This document shows positions 8,114-10,446 of a stretch of DNA of 10,446 nucleotides, piece after piece. The position numbers and the translations under genes are program-made. The notes below the pieces were generated by a model. It was not told the DNA's origin. It was given only the letters and a program-made list of their open reading frames with translations, and did not search any database. Location of the stretch: positions 24,011-34,456 of the forward strand of contig MU129273.1 in NCBI GenBank assembly GCA_014904985.1, given 5' to 3'. Each line of letters starts with the position of its first letter. Position 1 is the stretch's first letter. Origin of the DNA: Hydnum rufescens UP504. Its lineage: Eukaryota > Basidiomycota > Agaricomycetes > Cantharellales > Hydnaceae.

Positions 8114-8240
8114 CATAGGGGGACAGGCTGGTCAGCCAATTATCCATGTCTAATTAGATATCATTAGCCTTGCATTTATCTAGTCTAATAAGATACATTT
8201 CCATGGGGGCCCTAGGGACCCCTCATGTATGATTATCATC
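8114..8240. other. Spacer with short TCTAATTAGA and CTAGTCTAATAAG words
   Basis: No gene is seen. Short AT-rich palindromic words occur at about 8147-8160 and 8178-8192, followed by GGGGGCCCTAGGG at 8205, which leads into the GGGGCCCC repeat. Confidence 0.4.
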
Positions 8241-8256
8241 CATGCCCATATGCCGA

Positions 8257-8424
8257 GGGGCCCCCACTCTTGATGTAGGGGCCCCAGGGGCCCCACAGCC
8301 ATGTTTAAGGCCTAGAAATGGCCTCAGACCCTACTCTGAAGGGGCCCCTGCATGTGCAGCAGGGGCCCCTGTGTGCATGGCAGGGGCCCCTGTGTGTACA
8401 GTGGGGGCCCCTGTGCATATGGCA
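8257..8424. repeat. GGGGCCCC-centred 21 bp tandem repeat
   Basis: The palindrome GGGGCCCC begins at 8341, 8362, 8383 and 8404, exactly 21 bp apart, with TGTGYRNRNGGCA-like spacers. Two earlier copies at 8257 and 8278 are also 21 bp apart and are in the same 21 bp register as the main block, though the sequence between has lost the motif; an extra copy at 8287 breaks the register. On the plus strand a frame open from 8242 to 8493 reads the unit as a heptapeptide, GAPVCMA. The repeat being a multiple of three makes coding origin possible, but no independent evidence supports translation. Confidence 0.85.
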
Positions 8425-8597
8425 GGAGTCTCTAAGAGTAGAGCCCCCTTACTTCTTAGAGTTCAATATAGGGACAGACAAACTAGATATTGACATAGTA
8501 CACATAGTAAAAAGATATCTAGAGTCAAGGAATCATTCATCCCAACCCTGGCCATAAGATTATATGCTAAAAACCCATGAAGCTCCTGTAATAATTC

Positions 8598-8629
8598 ATG
8601 CTATCCCATGAAGCTTCATGGGATAGCAT
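8598..8629. repeat. Perfect 32 bp palindrome
   Basis: ATGCTATCCCATGAAG is followed without spacer by its exact reverse complement CTTCATGGGATAGCAT. With a 2 nt bulge the symmetry continues outward through TAATAAT and ATTATTA. A related CCCATGAAGCTC stretch occurs at about 8575-8586. It would form a 16 bp hairpin or cruciform. Confidence 0.95.
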
Positions 8630-8652
8630 ATTATTACTAATATTCATTCTGA

Positions 8653-8685
8653 TATTATTATTGTTATTATTATTATTATTTATTT
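8653..8685. repeat. ATT microsatellite
   Basis: A nearly pure run of ATT units with one ATTGTT interruption, flanked by AT-rich sequence up to about 8705. It lies at the end of the palindrome and before the double-hairpin array. Confidence 0.9.
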
Positions 8686-8741
8686 TCCATATTATATATT
8701 ATATACATGCATCCAGTGGGCTGAATGGCCCACCCTCAGTA

Positions 8742-8777
8742 GCACAGAAAGAGCAGGCAGGGCTGCTCCTTCTGTGC
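8742..8777. repeat. Hairpin type 1, module a (most diverged)
   Basis: GCACAGAAAGAGCAG at 8742-8756 pairs with CTGCTCCTTCTGTGC at 8763-8777 with one mismatch and a 6 nt loop. It is followed by the conserved word TGTATCTACT at 8781-8790, shared with modules d and e. Confidence 0.9.
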
Positions 8778-8813
8778 AACTGTATCTACTACAATAAAAA
8801 AAACCCTTACACC

Positions 8814-8839
8814 ACCACACCTGCTGCAGTGGGTGTGGT
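8814..8839. repeat. Hairpin type 2, module a
   Basis: ACCACACC at 8814-8821 pairs with GGTGTGGT at 8832-8839; the inner part (TGCTGCAGTG) can pair partly through wobbles. Confidence 0.85.
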
Positions 8840-8856
8840 TCCTATGTGTTACTCAC

Positions 8857-8966
8857 CCACCAGTGTTTTGTTTGTCAGGTCATTGCTTGCCGGGGTTTCA
8901 TTTGCCAGGTTGTCATTCACCAGGTTTGGGGACAGGGGTTGTATGGGGTTGGGGTCAGCTTCTGGC
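8857..8966 (-). other. Candidate exon of module a, Asn-rich
   Basis: On the minus strand, downstream of the acceptor ATTGTAG, one frame stays open for the whole stretch and reads in part NLVNDNLANETPASNDLTNK. It ends at GGTGAGTAAC, a consensus 5' splice site (intron would start at 8856). In this module the good donor therefore lies before hairpin 2, unlike modules d and e; a second candidate, GTAAGG, starts at 8810. The peptide resembles the Asn-rich peptide of module d. Low complexity limits the inference. Confidence 0.35.
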
Positions 8967-9059
8967 CTACAATATATGGCATGTTAGCTACAACTCAAGG
9001 CAGTGCAAAAAGAGCAGCCTTCACTGCTCTTTTTGCACCACTGTCACATAGAAACTCAA
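8967..9059 (-). other. Candidate intron of module b containing hairpin 1
   Basis: On the minus strand it ends with a GCTAAC branch-site candidate (CTAAC at 8983-8987) and ATTGTAG at 8967-8973. The position equivalent to the donor reads TTGAGT (9054-9059) instead of GTGAGT, so normal splicing looks lost there. It is about 93 nt long with the hairpin in the middle. Confidence 0.4.
9003..9038. repeat. Hairpin type 1, module b
   Basis: GTGCAAAAAGAGCAG at 9003-9017 and CTGCTCTTTTTGCAC at 9024-9038 are exact reverse complements with a 6 nt loop (CCTTCA). CAG and CTG extend the pairing outside a small bulge. Confidence 0.97.
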
Positions 9060-9066
9060 AACAAAC

Positions 9067-9088
9067 ACACCTGCTGGAGTGGGTGTGG
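9067..9088. repeat. Hairpin type 2, module b (degraded)
   Basis: ACACCTGCTGGAGTGGGTGT retains the plan of hairpin 2, but the outer ACC arm is lost on the left side, leaving about 5-7 pairs. Confidence 0.6.
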
Positions 9089-9174
9089 TTCATATGTCTG
9101 TCATTGGCTGGGGTTCCACTTGGAGGACCCTGTTCCATGGTTTTGTTCATGGGTTTGGCTTGGTGGGCCTTCAT

Positions 9175-9290
9175 TTGGTGGGTTTGGGGTTGTGGGGCTT
9201 TGGGTCATGGGTTTGGGGTCACGGGGCTTTGTGTCATGGGTTTCAGGTCACAGGGTTTTGGGTCATGGGGTTCAGGTTGCAGGGTTTGTG
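9175..9290. repeat. 29 bp G/T-rich tandem repeat within module b
   Basis: The anchor GTCATGGG begins at 9204, 9233 and 9262, exactly 29 bp apart; each unit also holds TTTGGGGTCACGGGG or a variant. A partial unit precedes it. It fills the exon position of module b on the minus strand, where all three frames are now broken by stops. Confidence 0.85.
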
Positions 9291-9322
9291 TTGGGGGTTC
9301 ATGCAGGGTTCAAGTCCAAGAT

Positions 9323-9429
9323 CTAGAAAAATAAGTGTGTTAGTTAAACATTAAAGCATTTCAAGAGGAGCAGCTTATGCTGCTCTTCTTGCACCACAAA
9401 AATAAATATAAAATAAAATAAAAACTCAT
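9323..9429 (-). other. Candidate intron of module c containing hairpin 1
   Basis: On the minus strand it ends with CTAAC (9339-9343) and TTTTTCTAG (9323-9331). The donor-equivalent position reads ATGAGT (9424-9429), one base from GTGAGT. An AAAAT-type repeat at about 9397-9424 lies inside it. Confidence 0.45.
9363..9390. repeat. Hairpin type 1, module c
   Basis: AAGAGGAGCAG at 9363-9373 pairs with CTGCTCTTCTT at 9380-9390 (one wobble) with a 6 nt loop (CTTATG), the stem altered at several paired positions relative to the other modules. Confidence 0.92.
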
Positions 9430-9699
9430 ATTGGAATACCACACACCCACCACAGTGGGTGTGTGGTTCATGGGCCACTCATTGGCTCTGCATTGTTTCA
9501 TGTCTTTCATGGGCAGTCCTTTGCCTGCATAGTGTTCATTTGCCATGTAGCCTTTGGTGCATGGGTTACCATCTGGCATGTGTTCATGTGGTGGGCTGTT
9601 GTTTCGGGGGCTTGGGGTTTGTATGGCAGTCTTCATTTGGTGGGTGTCTGTTCTATTCATTGTTTTCTTCATTTTGTTGGTTGTAGGTCAGTCAATAAC
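9430..9699 (-). other. Candidate exon of module c, His/Met/Pro-rich, with early stop
   Basis: On the minus strand, after the acceptor TTTTTTAG, the frame reads three codons, then TGA, and then is open from ATG 9670-9672 to beyond the hairpin: MKKTMNRTDTHQMKTAIQTP, then NNSPPHEHMPDGN, then ANEWPMNHTPTVVGVW. The NEWP word recurs in module d just before hairpin 2, and HTPTVVGVW is hairpin 2 itself translated. Module e has HTPTAVGVW at the same place. No domain is recognised. Confidence 0.4.
9438..9467. repeat. Hairpin type 2, module c
   Basis: ACCACACACCCA at 9438-9449 and TGGGTGTGTGGT at 9456-9467 are exact reverse complements; an inner C-G pair reduces the loop to 4 nt. Confidence 0.97.
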
Positions 9700-9799
9700 C
9701 TAAAAAATTGATACTTGAGTTAGAAATTAAAGCCAGCACAAAAAGAGCAGCTTTCACTGCTCTTTTTGTGTGGGTGTATCTACTTGGGGGGGAGCTCAC
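9700..9799 (-). other. Candidate intron of module d containing hairpin 1
   Basis: On the minus strand it starts AAG|GTGAGC (donor G at 9799) and ends with TTCTAAC (CTAAC at 9719-9723) and TTTTTTAG at 9700-9707. The length is 100 nt. Donor, branch and acceptor are all close to fungal consensus, making this one of the two most credible introns of the array. Confidence 0.6.
9737..9770. repeat. Hairpin type 1, module d
   Basis: CACAAAAAGAGCAG at 9737-9750 and CTGCTCTTTTTGTG at 9757-9770 are exact reverse complements with loop CTTTCA. TGTATCTACT follows at 9775-9784. Confidence 0.97.
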
Positions 9800-9800
9800 C

Positions 9801-9986
9801 TTATATAGCACCACACACCTGCCACAGTGGGTGTGTGGTTCCTTGGGCCACTCATTGGGCATGTCATTGTCTATCACATTGTCGTTTGGCATGTTGCTGT
9901 TTGGTGCATTGCCATCTGTCATGTTGTCTGGTGTTACCATCTGTCCTGTTGCCATTTGGGCCTCATTTGGTGAGTTGTTGCCATGC
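9801..9986 (-). CDS. Candidate exon of module d, Asn/Met/Pro-rich low-complexity peptide
   Basis: Bounded on the minus strand by TTTTCAG upstream and AAG|GTGAGC downstream, this 186 nt stretch is fully open in one frame: HGNNSPNEAQMATGQMVTP, then DNMTDGNAPNSNMPNDNVI, then DNDMPNEWPKEPHTH, ending CGRCVVLYK. The underlying DNA is a loose ~12 bp repeat of ATGCCAAAC or ATGACAGAT type. Compared with module c there is one extra base just before hairpin 2, so the hairpin is translated in another frame (HTHCGRCVV instead of HTPTVVGVW). It is the best coding candidate of the array, but a whole gene cannot be assembled from the window. Confidence 0.45.
9810..9839. repeat. Hairpin type 2, module d
   Basis: ACCACACACC at 9810-9819 and GGTGTGTGGT at 9830-9839 are exact reverse complements, with inner partial pairing. 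On the minus strand it ends 10 nt before the 5' splice site. Confidence 0.96.
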
Positions 9987-10099
9987 CTGAAAATAATGAA
10001 AGATACATGTTAGTAAATGATTCAAAGCAGTGCAAAAAGAGCAGCTTTCACTGCTCTTTTTGTGCTGTTGTATCTACTAATGAAAAAAAAAGAACTCAC
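9987..10099 (-). other. Candidate intron of module e containing hairpin 1
   Basis: On the minus strand it starts G|GTGAGTTC (donor G at 10099) and ends with ACTAACATG (CTAAC at 10009-10013) and ATTTTCAG at 9987-9994. The length is 113 nt. All three splice signals match fungal consensus. Confidence 0.65.
10026..10069. repeat. Hairpin type 1, module e
   Basis: The core CAAAAAGAGCAG at 10033-10044 and CTGCTCTTTTTG at 10051-10062 are exact reverse complements with loop CTTTCA. The stem extends outward by seven further pairs, three of them G-T wobbles. TGTATCTACT follows at 10070-10079. Confidence 0.97.
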
Positions 10100-10246
10100 C
10101 TAGTGACCACACACCCACAGCAGTGGGTGTGTGGTCATGTCTTATCTGGGTGGCTGCCTTGTTGGTGGTGGTGGTTATGAGTTGCGAGAAAGAGTGAAAC
10201 TCAACACCAGGAATTGCCAGTATCCAAAAAGCACTCAAGTGCCTGA
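10100..10246 (-). other. Candidate exon of module e, borders uncertain
   Basis: On the minus strand one frame is open through LITTTTNKAATQIRHDHTPTA (start of the hairpin-2 peptide) up to the donor. A possible upstream acceptor with branch, CTACTAATTCATACAG, ends near 10260. The N-terminal part does not show the Asn-rich pattern of module d. A short inverted repeat, AGCACTCA at 10230-10237 and TGAGTGCT at 10252-10259, overlaps the proposed start. Confidence 0.25.
10104..10137. repeat. Hairpin type 2, module e
   Basis: TGACCACACACCCA at 10104-10117 and TGGGTGTGTGGTCA at 10124-10137 are exact reverse complements, with a further inner C-G pair. On the minus strand it ends 4 nt before the 5' splice site. 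Confidence 0.97.
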
Positions 10247-10259
10247 TGCCATGAGTGCT

Positions 10260-10446
10260 GTATGAATTAGTAGCAAGTAAATGAATGTAGAATAAATAAT
10301 ATACAATCAATATTTGCCCAAAAAATTAAAGAAGACCAAGACAATCAGTCAGTCCAATAAGGCATGATATGCTACATTGAAAAGTGGATTGGGCAATTTC
10401 TACTGTTCAGAATCAGTCCTAATTTGAATATATTGTTCATATGTAT
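10260..10446. other. AT-rich end of window, no gene recognised
   Basis: It is AT-rich with short open frames only. It could be the upstream part of the minus-strand hairpin-module transcript, but no start or promoter is evident. Confidence 0.4.

Noticed and set aside
8598..8987. 129-codon plus-strand frame
   Set aside because: It runs through the palindrome and ATT microsatellite (Ile/Leu run) and shows no family resemblance.
9306..9318. GGTTCAAGTCC resembles a tRNA B-box
   Set aside because: No matching A-box, acceptor stem or cloverleaf could be built around it on either strand.
8742..10137. CRISPR array
   Set aside because: The repeated units are spaced 260-370 bp apart with diverged copies, and the host appears eukaryotic. 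Spacing and unit type do not fit CRISPR.
8742..10137. Bacterial-type rho-independent terminators (stem followed by T-run)
   Set aside because: The T's are part of the stem, not a tail, the context is fungal, and the hairpins sit inside spliced-looking units.
8742..10137. Mitochondrial double-hairpin elements
   Set aside because: Those are typically GC-rich elements in fungal mitochondrial DNA. This window has nuclear gene families and spliceosomal-type introns, and the stems are A/T-rich.
9003..10180. Overlapping plus-strand frames rich in Gly, Val, His and Trp
   Set aside because: They are the complement of the minus-strand modules and the G/T repeat, and read the hairpins as repeated peptides (KRAAFTALF). 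No splice or start context supports them.

Overview
The window looks like nuclear DNA of a filamentous basidiomycete, probably an agaricomycete. This is inferred from a decayed FunK1-type (fungal-type) protein kinase gene and a decayed piece of a KDZ-type transposase, two families greatly expanded in mushroom-forming fungi, and from short GT-AG introns of about 50 nt. No intact gene is convincing. The window reads as repeat-rich, CpG-poor, decaying sequence.

Layout. Positions 1-1500 hold two satellite-like arrays built on a short TAGACA(C/T) word, with a ~113-122 bp higher-order unit at 880-1300, followed by a small CpG-rich patch and short inverted repeats. On the minus strand, 1522-2070 is a KDZ-associated fragment with an in-frame stop, and 2263-2583 may be an upstream exon of the same or another gene. 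Positions 2680-3895 are a minisatellite of about nine ~146 bp units. On the plus strand, 3979-6259 is a FunK1 kinase pseudogene that I could follow through three small introns; it has three in-frame stops and one unresolved frame change. Positions 6260-8115 are mostly non-coding with two weak, acidic coding fragments. Positions 8115-8720 hold a GGGGCCCC-based 21 bp repeat, a perfect 32 bp palindrome and an ATT microsatellite.

The most unusual region is 8720-10140. Five tandem modules each carry two conserved hairpins. One is an A/T-stem hairpin (CAAAAAGAGCAG paired with its complement). The other is an ACCACACACC hairpin about 60-75 nt away. Read on the minus strand, the modules look like repeated exon-intron units. 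The first hairpin lies inside an intron that ends with a CTAAC branch site and a YAG acceptor. The second hairpin lies at the end of the exon, just upstream of the 5' splice site (GGTGAG in two units, degraded or shifted in the others). The exons encode Asn/Met/Pro-rich low-complexity peptide where open.

Both recognisable coding fossils show damage that fits CpG to TpG/CpA mutation: Arg codons turned into TGA, TGG, TGC or CAC. This suggests that the region has been cytosine-methylated and is drifting.
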